Below are positions 7,933 to 15,632 of a stretch of DNA of 64,000 bases, piece by piece. The DNA comes from DATJPY01 sp035506135 (GTDB taxonomy: Bacteria; Myxococcota_A; UBA9160; PR03). Numbering within the stretch: the stretch's first letter is position 1; each line of letters opens with the position of its first letter. The notes beneath the pieces are model-generated. The model saw only the letters and a program-made list of their open reading frames with translations. It was not told where the DNA came from and did no database searches. A program made the translations under genes and the position numbers. The stretch is taken from assembly GCA_035506135.1 (NCBI GenBank), contig DATJPY010000096.1, positions 1 through 64,000 of the forward strand, in the 5' to 3' direction.

Positions 7933-8592
7933 TCAGCGCGTACGGAGCACGTCGCCGCGGACGCGCCAGCCCTCGCTCCCGTAGATGAAGGGCACGTACC
8001 ACCACCAGTGGTCGATCTGCGCGTCCGTGATCAGGTCGCCGTCGCCGCGAGCCAGCGTCTTCTCGACGGCCTCCTGGAGAGTCGGCGACATCGTCCGCGT
8101 CGGGACCCACAGGTAGGTATGCGCCTCGGACTCGCCCTCCACGCCCTGCACGCGCGGCGCGCCCTGGGTCTGGAAGCCGATCGCCGGCGGGTTCTCGGTC
8201 GAGATCGCGGCGATGTGCGGCCCCGGCGGCATGTCGACCTCGGGGATGTCGACCGAGTCGCCGCGCACGGTGATCGTCTCGACGCTGGCGAACAGGAACC
8301 ACCACTGCCGCGACCAGACGTGCACGCGCGAGAGGACGTCGCCGCCGCTCTTCGAGAGCGCCCGCTCCACGGCGCGCTCGAGGCGCGGCGGATCCTGGGT
8401 CGGGATCAGCAGGAACGACGTGGCGCGCGTGTCGCTGCCCTCGACGCCGTGCTTCACCGGCAGGTGGTTGACGTCGACCTTGCGGAGGTCGAGATCCACC
8501 GGACGGGTCGCGACGATCGGCAGGTAGCCCTCGTCGATGGCGCAGCCCGCCGTCGCGACGAGCGCGACGACGAGGGCCAGGGCGCGATGCAT
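7933..8592 (-). CDS. lipoprotein with internal duplication, function unknown
   Basis: A 219-residue protein starting MHRALALVVALVATAGC, a lipoprotein signal with the lipidated Cys at 17. The rest contains two similar segments of about 60 residues: one has FLLIPTQDPPRLERAVERAL, GGDVLSRVHVWSRQWWFLF and TVRGDSVDI; the other has YLWVPTRTMSPTLQEAVEKT, DGDLITDAQIDHWWWYVPF and RVRGDVL. The GD-hydrophobic...WWW...VxGD pattern is seen in small bacterial lipoproteins of unknown role. The start is the ATG at 8592; upstream frame is not conserved-looking. It lies 59 bases downstream of the SIMPL gene on the same strand. Confidence 0.7.
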   Translation of the reverse strand: MHRALALVVALVATAGCAIDEGYLPIVATRPVDLDLRKVDVNHLPVKHGVEGSDTRATSFLLIPTQDPPRLERAVERALSKSGGDVLSRVHVWSRQWWFLFASVETITVRGDSVDIPEVDMPPGPHIAAISTENPPAIGFQTQGAPRVQGVEGESEAHTYLWVPTRTMSPTLQEAVEKTLARGDGDLITDAQIDHWWWYVPFIYGSEGWRVRGDVLRTR

Positions 8593-8651
8593 CGAAGCGG
8601 CCTCCCGTGGTGGACGCGGGCGCGAGTCTAGGGCACCGCGCTGCCCCCGCC

Positions 8652-9362
8652 TCACGGCTCGAGCGCCCACGTGACGCCGACGGTCACCGCGAGCTCGAGC
8701 TGTCCCGGCGCCACCGGGACCGGCGCCGCTTCCGCGCGCGCCATCGCCATCGGCCAGGGGCCCGGCGGCCGCCCGCCGCCCTGCTCCTCGATCTGCAGCA
8801 CGCGCCCGAGCTTCGCACCGGCCGCGGTGGCGAGGAGCTCCGCCTTGCGGCGCGCGTCGGCGACCGCCTTGCGGCGCGCCTCGTCGAGCAGCGGATCCGG
8901 CTCGCCCACCGAGAAGGAGATGCCGCCGATCTGGTTCGCGCCGGCCGCGACCAGCCGGTCCAGCACGGCACCCACCTTGTCGACGCCGGTCACCGAGACC
9001 TCGACCAGGTTCTCGGCGCGGTAGCCGATGATCTCGGGCACGTCGGTGCGCCTCGGATGCGGGGCGTACAGGGGGCTCAGGGAGAAGTTGCGGGTCTGGA
9101 TGTCCTTCTTCGGGATGCCGGCCTTCTCGAGCGCGGCGAAGACCTGCTGCATGGCGGCGGTGTTCGCGCGGACGGCGTCGGCCGCTCCCGGCGCCTCGCT
9201 CACCACGCCCGCCGAGACGCGACCGGTGTCGGGGACCGCCGAGGTCGAGCCGCTCCCGGTCACGGTGATCGAGGGCGGCGCCTGATCGGCACGGGCGGCC
9301 GGCACGGGAGTCAGAGCGAGCGCAGCGAGCGCCGCGGCGAAGATGCGGATCGGGGCCTTCAC
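8652..9362 (-). CDS. SIMPL domain (DUF541) periplasmic protein
   Basis: A 236-residue protein with a signal peptide (cleavage near AARA, residues 20-25) and one SIMPL domain filling the rest. Typical features are the start of the mature part, SITVTGSGSTSAVPDTGRVS, the helix AADAVRANTAAMQQVFAALE, GIPKKDIQTRNFSLSP, and GANQIGGISFSVGEPDP followed by EARRKAVADARRKAELLA. Family members include E. coli YggE and SIMPL/BP26 proteins; they are periplasmic or surface and form channel-like oligomers, with roles in oxidative stress suggested. Divergent from the TPR lipoprotein gene, with a 22-bp tandem repeat between them. Confidence 0.88.
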   Translation of the reverse strand: MKAPIRIFAAALAALALTPVPAARADQAPPSITVTGSGSTSAVPDTGRVSAGVVSEAPGAADAVRANTAAMQQVFAALEKAGIPKKDIQTRNFSLSPLYAPHPRRTDVPEIIGYRAENLVEVSVTGVDKVGAVLDRLVAAGANQIGGISFSVGEPDPLLDEARRKAVADARRKAELLATAAGAKLGRVLQIEEQGGGRPPGPWPMAMARAEAAPVPVAPGQLELAVTVGVTWALEP

Positions 9363-9410
9363 GATGGTTCTCCTGATGGAGCGCGTTGCGCGTCGCCACC
9401 ATGGAACCCC

Positions 9411-9454
9411 AGCTCGGCCCGCTGGTCACGTCAGCTCGGCCCGCGGGTCACGCC
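9411..9454. repeat. 22-bp tandem direct repeat in a divergent promoter region
   Basis: Two adjacent copies, 9411-9432 and 9433-9454, agree at 20 of 22 positions (core AGCTCGGCCCGC then GGTCACG). The 22-base period is two helical turns, as expected for tandem operator sites, and the location is between two divergent envelope-protein genes. Confidence 0.55.
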
Positions 9455-9480
9455 GGTGCGCGTCGGGGACCGGCGGGTGC

Positions 9481-9509
9481 TTGCAGGAGGCTCGCGGCGG
9501 GGGGAGAAT
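9481..9509 (+). promoter_or_regulatory. candidate sigma-70 promoter of the TPR-fur-mla operon
   Basis: TTGCAG (9481-9486) and GAGAAT (9504-9509) are separated by 17 bases, with the ATG at 9518 only 8 bases after the -10. Similarity to consensus is moderate and the predicted mRNA would be almost leaderless. Confidence 0.3.
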
Positions 9510-9517
9510 CGGCGGCC

Positions 9518-9844
9518 ATGAAGGGCATCGCGCGGCTCGTCGCGGCGCTGGCGCTCGGCGCTCTCCTCGGCGGCTGCGCCTCTCTCGAGGCGATGCGGCT
9601 GTACGAGAGCGGCACCCACGCCCTCGACCGCGGCGACTCGCAGCGGGCGGTCGCCGACCTCGAGCGCGCCGCCGCCCTCGCGCCCGACGCATCGCCGATC
9701 CAGAACCATCTCGGCCTGGCGTACCAGGAAGCCGGACGGCAGGAGGACGCGCTCCGCGCCTTCGAGCGCGCCGTCGCGCTCGACTGCAGCAACGAGGCCG
9801 CCGTCGCGAACCTGCGGGCGGTGCGCAGCCGCGAGAGCCCGTGA
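9518..9844 (+). CDS. TPR-containing lipoprotein
   Basis: A 108-residue protein. ATG 9518 was chosen because it begins a clean lipoprotein signal, MKGIARLVAALALGALLGGC, with lipidated Cys20. The mature part carries two tetratricopeptide-like units: ALDRGDSQRAVADLERAAAL followed by APDASPIQNHLGLAYQEAGR and QEDALRAFERAVALD. Such small TPR lipoproteins act as scaffolds at the outer or inner membrane. The stop overlaps the next start as GTGA, so it opens the gene string leading to fur and the Mla-type transporter; a functional link is only suggested by that. Confidence 0.75.
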   Translation: MKGIARLVAALALGALLGGCASLEAMRLYESGTHALDRGDSQRAVADLERAAALAPDASPIQNHLGLAYQEAGRQEDALRAFERAVALDCSNEAAVANLRAVRSRESP

Positions 9845-10341
9845 GCGCCGGCGACGACGATCGCGACGAGCGGCCGCGCCGTTCCTGGAGCGAGATCGAC
9901 AAGCTCCGCGACCGCCCGCGCACCCGCAGCGACGAGCGCCGCCCGCGCGGCGCCGCGGCCGAGGCGCGCTCGCGATCGGCGACACAGCAGTATCTGAAGA
10001 AGCTCGATGGGCACCTCTTCGCGAAGGGTCCGAAGCGGACGGGCGCAGGCGACGCGCGCGCCGAGGCGGTGCGCGCGGCGCTCGGCACCGCCGGGCTCGC
10101 CGAGGCGTGTCGCGCGTATCTGGTCGAGCTCGGCCCGCCGAGCGACCCCGGCCTCCTCTCCGCCTTCCTCGACGCACCCGACCGCGAGCTCCAGCGGGTC
10201 GGCGCGTCGGCGATCGCGGAGCAGCGCGCGGCCGGCGCGCTCGTGCTCACGGCGGGCCTTCGCGCACAGCTCCGGATGCTGGCCGGCGGCCCCGACGACG
10301 AGCTGGCCGAGGCGGCTGAGCGGGCGCTCGGCGACGGCTGA
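9841..10341 (+). CDS. hypothetical protein
   Basis: A 166-residue protein beginning at GTG 9841 inside the upstream stop (GTGA). The first about 50 residues are highly charged and probably disordered (DDDRDERPRRSWSEIDKL). Then TQQYLKKLDGHLFAK and a helical, alanine/leucine-rich C-terminal half with LLSAFLDAPDRELQRVGASA, resembling HEAT-type helical repeats. No enzyme motif, signal peptide or membrane segment is seen. Its position between the TPR lipoprotein and fur suggests co-expression. I do not recognise the family with certainty. Confidence 0.6.
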   Translation: MSAGDDDRDERPRRSWSEIDKLRDRPRTRSDERRPRGAAAEARSRSATQQYLKKLDGHLFAKGPKRTGAGDARAEAVRAALGTAGLAEACRAYLVELGPPSDPGLLSAFLDAPDRELQRVGASAIAEQRAAGALVLTAGLRAQLRMLAGGPDDELAEAAERALGDG

Positions 10342-10373
10342 CAGTGCGGCGTCCTGTTCTAGACTCGTGGCAG

Positions 10374-10805
10374 ATGCCGCACGACCTGGAGCGCGATGCG
10401 CTCTCCCGGTACCTCGAGGACCGACACCTCAAGCGGACGCGCCAGCGCGACGCGATCCTCGACGTGTTCGTCGAGACGCAGGGGCACATCTCGAGCGAGG
10501 ATCTGTTCCAGCGGGTTCGCGAGCGCCATCCGCACATCGGCTACACGACCGTCTACCGCACCATGAAGATCCTCTGCGAGGCGGGCCTCGCGGTGGAGCG
10601 CGTGTTCGAGGACGGCGTCACCCGGTTCGAGATCCCGCACGAGCACCACGACCACCTGGTGTGCCTGCGCTGCGGGCGGATCGTGGAGTTCGAGTGCTCG
10701 ATGATCGAGACCGCGCAGGAGCGCATCGCCAAGGAGTACGGCTTCCGGCTGCTGCGCCACCGACACGAGCTCTACGGGCACTGCCCCGAGTGTCGGAATC
10801 TCTGA
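10374..10805 (+). CDS. Fur family metal-dependent repressor
   Basis: A 143-residue Fur/Zur/PerR-type regulator. The N-terminal winged helix has RYLEDRHLKRTRQRDAILDV and the recognition-helix region GYTTVYRTMKILCEAG; the C-terminal domain has PHEHHDHLVCLRCGRIVEF and a terminal CPEC, giving two CxxC structural zinc pairs, plus regulatory-site His residues. Which metal it senses cannot be read from the sequence. ATG 10374 is preferred over the upstream GTG because homologous sequence starts there and TAGACT lies 8 bases upstream. Its 3' end overlaps the next gene by 16 bases, tying the regulator to a lipid-transport operon. Confidence 0.88.
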   Translation: MPHDLERDALSRYLEDRHLKRTRQRDAILDVFVETQGHISSEDLFQRVRERHPHIGYTTVYRTMKILCEAGLAVERVFEDGVTRFEIPHEHHDHLVCLRCGRIVEFECSMIETAQERIAKEYGFRLLRHRHELYGHCPECRNL

Positions 10806-11917
10806 GCGCCGAGCTGCGGGAGGACCGCGACGTCTCGGGTGCCCGGGTGCTGCGCTTCGCGGGACGCCTCGACGCGCAGTCGACCGGGACGCTCTGGAGC
10901 CGCGCGGTGGCGCTCGCCGGAGAGGACGCCGGATCGGTCGTGGTCGACGCGAGCGGGCTCGAGTACTGCGACGGAGCCGGTGCCGCGCTGCTGACCGCGC
11001 TGCGCGACCGCTCCGAGCGCGCGGGCGCGCACTTCGCGCTGCGCGGGCTGCGGGACGAGTTCCGCCCGCTGATCGAGCTCTATCCGCCCCCGCGCGCGGC
11101 GGCCGCCCCGAAGGCGGCGCCGCGCGCGGGGCTCGTCGCGCGGCTCGGCCGCGCGGCGCTCGCGCAGCTGGCGGAGCTGCGCGCGCTGGTCACCTTCGTC
11201 GGAGAGCTGCTGCTCGCGCTCGTCGCCGCCGCCCGGCACCCCCGCGAGCTCCGCATCCGGGACGCGGTGGTGGTGGCGGAGCAGGCGGGCATCGGCGCCG
11301 TCTCGATCGTCTCGCTGGTCGGCTTCCTGCTCGGCCTGATCCTCGCCTTCCAGTCGGCGATCCCGATGCAGCGCTTCGCCGCGCAGATCTTCGTCGCCGA
11401 CCTGCTCGGGATCTCGATGCTGCGCGAGCTCGGGCCGCTCATGGCCTCGATCCTGCTGACCGCGCGATCCGGCTCCGCCTTCGCCGCGGAGATCGGGACC
11501 ATGAAGGTCAACGAGGAGATCGACGCGCTCACCACGATGGGGCTCGCGCCGGTGCGCTTCCTGGTGGTGCCGCGCGTGCTGGCCGCCGTGGCGGTGATTC
11601 CGGCGCTCGCGATGCTCACCAACCTGGCCGGCCTGCTCGGGGGCGCCGTGGTATTCCGCTCGCTCGGCTTCCCGCTGGTCACCTACGTGACGCGCGTGTC
11701 GGATGCGGTGACGGTCGGCGACGTGGTGGGCGGGCTCGTGAAGGCGATGGTGTTCGGGGTGATCGTGGCCGGCGTCGGCTGCCTGCGCGGGCTCGAGACG
11801 GGCGAGGGCGCGCAGGCGGTGGGGCGCTCGACGACGAGCGCCGTGGTGAGCGGCATCATCCTGATCGCCGCCGTGGATGGCATCTTCGCCGTGTTCTTCT
11901 ACGCGTTGGGGATCTGA
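10790..11917 (+). CDS. mlaE: MlaE-type ABC permease with N-terminal STAS domain
   Basis: A 375-residue inner-membrane permease of the MCE/Mla phospholipid transporter. Residues about 1-95 form a STAS domain (LRFAGRLDAQSTG, VVVDASGLEYCDGAGAALL), which E. coli carries as the separate MlaB. The permease domain follows from about residue 115, with RELGPLMASILLTARSGSAF and GTMKVNEEIDALTTMGL, the MlaE signature, then hydrophobic helices. The STAS loop reads CDGAG where a phosphorylatable Ser is common. GTG 10790 was chosen because it begins just before the STAS domain and lies inside fur; the longer open frame is a shadow. The ATPase gene follows without a gap. Confidence 0.88.
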   Translation: MSESLSAELREDRDVSGARVLRFAGRLDAQSTGTLWSRAVALAGEDAGSVVVDASGLEYCDGAGAALLTALRDRSERAGAHFALRGLRDEFRPLIELYPPPRAAAAPKAAPRAGLVARLGRAALAQLAELRALVTFVGELLLALVAAARHPRELRIRDAVVVAEQAGIGAVSIVSLVGFLLGLILAFQSAIPMQRFAAQIFVADLLGISMLRELGPLMASILLTARSGSAFAAEIGTMKVNEEIDALTTMGLAPVRFLVVPRVLAAVAVIPALAMLTNLAGLLGGAVVFRSLGFPLVTYVTRVSDAVTVGDVVGGLVKAMVFGVIVAGVGCLRGLETGEGAQAVGRSTTSAVVSGIILIAAVDGIFAVFFYALGI

Positions 11918-12703
11918 ATGGGGAGCGGCGGCGGGGAGCCGATCATCCGGGTCGAGCAGATGACGGCGCGCTACGGCGAGCGCACCGTCTTCGACGGCGT
12001 CTCCTTCGACGTCGACCGCGGCGAGGTGTTCGCGATCCTCGGCGGCTCAGGCTGCGGCAAGAGCACGCTGCTCAAGCACATGATCGGCCTCTACCACCCG
12101 GCGGCCGGCCGCATCTGGATCGAGGGCGAGGACATCACCGCGGCCGAGGGCGCCGCGCGGCTGCGCATCCTCCGCAGGATCGGGGTGATGTACCAGAGCG
12201 GCGCGCTGTTCGGCTCGATGACGCTGCTCGAGAACGTGCGCTTGCCGCTCGAGGAGTTCACCGCGCTGCCCGCCGAAGCGATGGATCGCATCGCCGCCAG
12301 CAAGCTCCGGCTGGTGCAGCTCGAGGGCTTCGAGGAGTTCCTGCCGGCCGAGATCAGCGGCGGCATGAAGAAGCGCGCGGCGATCGCGCGGGCGATGGTG
12401 CTCGACCCGGAGATCCTGTTCCTCGACGAGCCGTCGGCCGGTCTCGATCCGGTCACCTCGGCCGAGCTCGACGAGACGATCCTGCGCCTGTCGCAGACGC
12501 TCGGCGTCACCTTCGTCGTCGTCACGCACGAGCTGCCCAGCATCTTCGCCATCGCGCACCGCGCGATCATGCTGGACGCGGGCGCGCAGGGGATCATCGC
12601 CGAGGGCGCGCCGCAGGATCTCCGCGACCACAGCCCCGACGCCCGGGTGCGCCGCTTCTTCCGGCGCGAGGCGGAGCCCGGACCGCTGGACGCGCGCGCA
12701 TGA
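11918..12703 (+). CDS. mlaF: MlaF-type ABC transporter ATPase
   Basis: A 261-residue ATPase that powers the MlaE permease. Walker A is GGSGCGKST, the Q-loop is in VMYQSGALFGSMT, the signature is ISGGMKKRAAIARAM with the GGM variant typical of MlaF, Walker B is PEILFLDEPSAGLDPVT, and the switch His is in VVVTHELPS. FGSMTLLENVRLPL is also typical of MCE-associated ATPases. ATG follows the permease stop directly (TGAATG), and the stop overlaps the mlaD start as ATGA. Confidence 0.92.
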   Translation: MGSGGGEPIIRVEQMTARYGERTVFDGVSFDVDRGEVFAILGGSGCGKSTLLKHMIGLYHPAAGRIWIEGEDITAAEGAARLRILRRIGVMYQSGALFGSMTLLENVRLPLEEFTALPAEAMDRIAASKLRLVQLEGFEEFLPAEISGGMKKRAAIARAMVLDPEILFLDEPSAGLDPVTSAELDETILRLSQTLGVTFVVVTHELPSIFAIAHRAIMLDAGAQGIIAEGAPQDLRDHSPDARVRRFFRREAEPGPLDARA

Positions 12704-13647
12704 GCCAGGAGGCCCGCTACTTCCGCGTCGGCGCCTTCGTGCTCGGAGGGATCGGCCTCGCGCTGGCGCTGCTGGCCGTCCTCGCCGGCGGCCAGCTCCT
12801 GCGGCGCCCGCTCATCGTGGAGACCTACTTCGCCGAGTCGGTGCAGGGCCTCGAGGTGGGCTCTGCGGTGAAGCTGCGCGGCGTCAAGCTCGGGACCGTC
12901 TCGTCGATCGGCTTCGTCGGCGATGCCTACCTCCTGCCGAGCGAGCAGGAGCGCCTGGCCTCGGCCCAGTGGGTGCTGGTGCACATGGAGATCGCGGGCG
13001 ATCCCGACGACCGGCGCAGCCTGGCCGAGCGCCAGGCCGACCTGCAGGCGCTCGTCGATCACGGCCTGCGGGTCCGGCTCACGCCGCTCGGCATCACCGG
13101 CACCTCGTTCGTGGAGGCCGACTATCTCGACCCGCAGAAGTATCCGCCGCTGCCGATCAGCTGGACGCCCGACCACCTCTACATCCCGTCGGCGCCGAGC
13201 ACCATCAACCAGCTCTCGTCGGCGGCGGAGCGCGTGATGGAGCACATCAGCCACATCGACGTCGAGGGGCTGCTCAACAACCTCGACCGGCTCGTCGCGA
13301 ACCTCAACACGAGCGTGGCGGCGGCCGACGTGCCCGCCCTGCGCCACTCGGTGGCCGACCTGCTCGCCGACATCCAGAAGACCAGCAGCCAGGCGCGCCG
13401 CACGCTCGCGGACGCCGACGTCGCCGCGATCCGGCGCGACGCGCAGGCGGTCCTCGGGCAGCTCACCGGCACGCTCGGGAAGCTGCAGCAGATCGTCGAC
13501 TCGGGAGGCGGTGACCTCGACGCGACGCTCGAGAACCTGCGCGTCGCCACCGAGAACCTTCGCGAGGTCACCGAGACCGCCAAGACCTATCCCTCGTATC
13601 TGGTGTTCGGCGCACCACCGGCCGCGCCGCCGGAGAGCAAGCCATGA
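12700..13647 (+). CDS. mlaD: MlaD/MCE domain substrate-binding protein
   Basis: A 315-residue periplasmic lipid-binding subunit anchored by an N-terminal helix (about 10-31). The MCE domain follows: VETYFAESVQGLEVGSAVKL, RGVKLGTVSSIGF, then VRLTPLGITGTSFVEADYLD. The C-terminal 150 residues are helical (INQLSSAAERVMEHI, LLNNLDRLVANLNTS, DLDATLENLRVATENL) and end in a Pro-rich tail, as in longer MCE proteins whose helices form a tube or needle. This is longer than E. coli MlaD (183 residues). Overlaps both neighbours by 4 bases. Confidence 0.9.
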   Translation: MSQEARYFRVGAFVLGGIGLALALLAVLAGGQLLRRPLIVETYFAESVQGLEVGSAVKLRGVKLGTVSSIGFVGDAYLLPSEQERLASAQWVLVHMEIAGDPDDRRSLAERQADLQALVDHGLRVRLTPLGITGTSFVEADYLDPQKYPPLPISWTPDHLYIPSAPSTINQLSSAAERVMEHISHIDVEGLLNNLDRLVANLNTSVAAADVPALRHSVADLLADIQKTSSQARRTLADADVAAIRRDAQAVLGQLTGTLGKLQQIVDSGGGDLDATLENLRVATENLREVTETAKTYPSYLVFGAPPAAPPESKP

Positions 13648-14291
13648 CCGCGAAGCCCGCCGGATCATTGGGGCGCGCGGCGGTCGGGCTGGCCGCGGTG
13701 GCGCTGCTCGTGGCCGGCTGCCTGGGCGGGCTGCAGCGGAGCGCGCCGCAGCAGGAGCGCTACGCGCTGGCTCCGCAGCGCGACGGCGATGGCGTCGGGC
13801 CGGGGCGCGGCGGCCTCTACATCGAGCGCGTCGAGGTGTCGCCGCTCTTCGAGCGCGAGGGCTTCGTCTATCGCGTCGGTGCCAACCGCTACGAGAGCGA
13901 CTTCTACCGCCAGTTCTTCGTCCCGCCCGGATCGATGGTGCGCGAGTCGCTGCGCGCCTGGCTCGCGGCCTCGATGCTCTTCGATCCCGTCGACGCCGGG
14001 CGCGCCGGCGGCGCGTCGTGGCGGCTCGCGAGCCGGGTCGACGAGCTGTACGCGGATCTGCGCGAGCCGGCATCGCCGCGCGCGATCGTGGCGATCGCGT
14101 TCGAGCTGCGGCCGGCGTCGCCGCACGGCGAGATCGCCTTTGCGAAGGCGTACGCCGCCAGCGAGGCTGCGCACGACGACTCGCCCGCCGCCCTCGCCGA
14201 CGCCTGGAGCCGCGCGCTGGCCCGCGTCTACGGCGCGCTCGAAGGGGACCTGCGCGCCGCGTCGTTTGACCGCCCTGCGGCCCGCCGGTAG
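13644..14291 (+). CDS. ABC-type transport auxiliary lipoprotein (PqiC/YmbA-like)
   Basis: A 215-residue outer-membrane-type lipoprotein; signal with lipobox VAGC, Cys26. The mature part has QQERYALAPQRDG, LYIERVEVSPLFEREGFVYR and SDFYRQFFVPPGSMVRESL, matching the PqiC/ABC-transport auxiliary fold where a short strand binds the conserved Y-x-R motif. In MCE operons this subunit links the periplasmic MCE needle to the outer membrane. It ends the fur-mla operon, so the system looks like PqiABC/LetB-style chassis with an Mla-type ABC engine. Start ATG overlaps mlaD (ATGA). Confidence 0.8.
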   Translation: MTAKPAGSLGRAAVGLAAVALLVAGCLGGLQRSAPQQERYALAPQRDGDGVGPGRGGLYIERVEVSPLFEREGFVYRVGANRYESDFYRQFFVPPGSMVRESLRAWLAASMLFDPVDAGRAGGASWRLASRVDELYADLREPASPRAIVAIAFELRPASPHGEIAFAKAYAASEAAHDDSPAALADAWSRALARVYGALEGDLRAASFDRPAARR

Positions 14292-14315
14292 GCTGCAGCG
14301 CGCACCGAGGTCGCG

Positions 14316-14570
14316 ATGAAGCAGTACTGGGCCAAGCATCAGGGGCGCATGCGCTGGGGGGTGCGAACCCCGCTCGAGAAGGGCGAGGGCCTGTACACGT
14401 CGGACGCCGGCAACCTGTTCATCTGGTCCGATGCCGTCGCCGTGCGCGACGGGTGCCTGATCTTCCACAACGACGCCGGCGCCATCCAGTGCGCCATCGC
14501 GCCCGGCCGCTGGGACGCCGTCTTCGAGGCCGCGCCCGACGACACCCCGCAGTCGGTGGAGACCCGCTGA
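14316..14570 (+). CDS. small hypothetical protein
   Basis: An 84-residue protein, MKQYWAKHQGRMRWGVRTPL onward, with TSDAGNLFIWSDAVAVRDG in the middle. It has no signal peptide, membrane segment or Cys pairs; it seems a compact beta-rich domain. It lies 24 bases after the transporter lipoprotein on the same strand and may be co-transcribed. Base composition and codon use look like the neighbours, so it is likely real, but I do not recognise it. Confidence 0.55.
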   Translation: MKQYWAKHQGRMRWGVRTPLEKGEGLYTSDAGNLFIWSDAVAVRDGCLIFHNDAGAIQCAIAPGRWDAVFEAAPDDTPQSVETR

Positions 14571-14641
14571 GCCCAGACGGGCCGCCATTTCCGACGCCGT
14601 TTCGGGTATGCTGCGCCGGAATCGCCACGAAGGGGGAAGCC

Positions 14642-15184
14642 GTGCCGATCCGAACGCCCATCCCGGCCGCAGCGCTCCGCATCGCCGCCGCTCTCGCGCT
14701 CGCCCTCGCCTCCGCGTGCGCCGGCTCGAGCGGCTCGAAGGGCGGCTCGAATCCGGCCGACCAGGTGGGCTGGACCTCGACGGCGCCGACCAAGGCCTGG
14801 GACCAGGCGGCGGTGAAGAGCCTGGCCGCGCAGCTCGAGAAGCAGGCGAACACGCTCTGGGTGTCGGTGCTCGATCTGCCGAACCTCGGGCAGGTCGGCA
14901 CGGGAGACGCCGCGGATACCTCGCGTCTCCAGTACAAGACGCGCCGGATCCGCGAGCAGGCGATGGGGCTCAGCGCGGCGCTCTCGGCCGGGCAGGGGCG
15001 CACGGAGACCCTGCCGCAGGTCGAGGACCTCGGCGAGCAGGCGGACGACCTGCGCATCATCCTGCAGCGCATGTTCGTGCAAGAGCCGCTTCCGACGCAG
15101 CTCGCCGCGGCGCGCGCGACATGGTACCAGCTCCTGCCGTACTACGGGATCAAGCCGCCGCCCCGCATCTCGCTCTCTCAGTAG
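14642..15184 (+). CDS. lipoprotein, function unknown
   Basis: A 180-residue protein starting at GTG 14642, which follows a strong ribosome site (GAAGGGGGA, 4 bases spacing) and gives a lipoprotein signal ending ALASAC, Cys26. The mature part begins with a Ser/Gly linker, then helical sequence: WDQAAVKSLAAQLEKQANTL, ALSAGQGRTETLPQVEDLGE, DDLRIILQRMF. No enzyme motif is seen. TATGCT 29 bases before the start could be a -10 box. The frame open upstream of GTG is a shadow of the 84-residue gene. Confidence 0.65.
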   Translation: MPIRTPIPAAALRIAAALALALASACAGSSGSKGGSNPADQVGWTSTAPTKAWDQAAVKSLAAQLEKQANTLWVSVLDLPNLGQVGTGDAADTSRLQYKTRRIREQAMGLSAALSAGQGRTETLPQVEDLGEQADDLRIILQRMFVQEPLPTQLAAARATWYQLLPYYGIKPPPRISLSQ

Positions 15185-15191
15185 GCGCCTC

Positions 15192-15632
15192 GTGTCCCTC
15201 GCGATGAGCCGCGCCGAGCGGGAGGCCTTCCTCGCCGGCGTACACGTCGGTGTGATCAGCGTGGCGGAGCCGGGACGCGGCCCGCTCGCGGTCCCGATCT
15301 GGTACGCGTACGAGCCGGGCGGCGAGATCCTGGTGGTGACCGACCGCGACTCGCGCAAGGGCCGGCTGCTCGCCGAGGCGCGCCGCTTCTCGCTGGTCGC
15401 GCAGACCGAGACGGCTCCGTACCAGTACGTGAGCGTCGAGGGCCCGGTCGTGGCGATCGAGCCCGCCGACCTGGAGCGGCACCTGCGCCCGATGGCGCGT
15501 CGCTACCTCGGCCGCGAGCTGGGCGACGGCTACGTCGCCGCGACCGCCGCGGACCGCGAGCACAGCGTGGCGGTGCGCATGCGCCCCGAGCGCTGGCTCA
15601 CCGTGGACTACCGCAAGCAGTTCGGCGGCTAG
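15192..15632 (+). CDS. pyridoxamine 5'-phosphate oxidase-like FMN/F420-binding protein
   Basis: A 146-residue split-barrel flavin-binding protein: AFLAGVHVGVISVAEPGRGP, LAVPIWYAYEPGGEILVVTD and SRKGRLLAEARRFSLVAQ follow the PNPOx-like pattern for binding FMN, F420 or heme. Substrate unknown; such proteins reduce or sequester a range of cofactors and aromatic compounds. The start could be GTG 15192 or ATG 15204. The stop TAG is shared with the convergent di-iron gene through CTAG 15629-15632. Confidence 0.75.
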   Translation: MSLAMSRAEREAFLAGVHVGVISVAEPGRGPLAVPIWYAYEPGGEILVVTDRDSRKGRLLAEARRFSLVAQTETAPYQYVSVEGPVVAIEPADLERHLRPMARRYLGRELGDGYVAATAADREHSVAVRMRPERWLTVDYRKQFGG

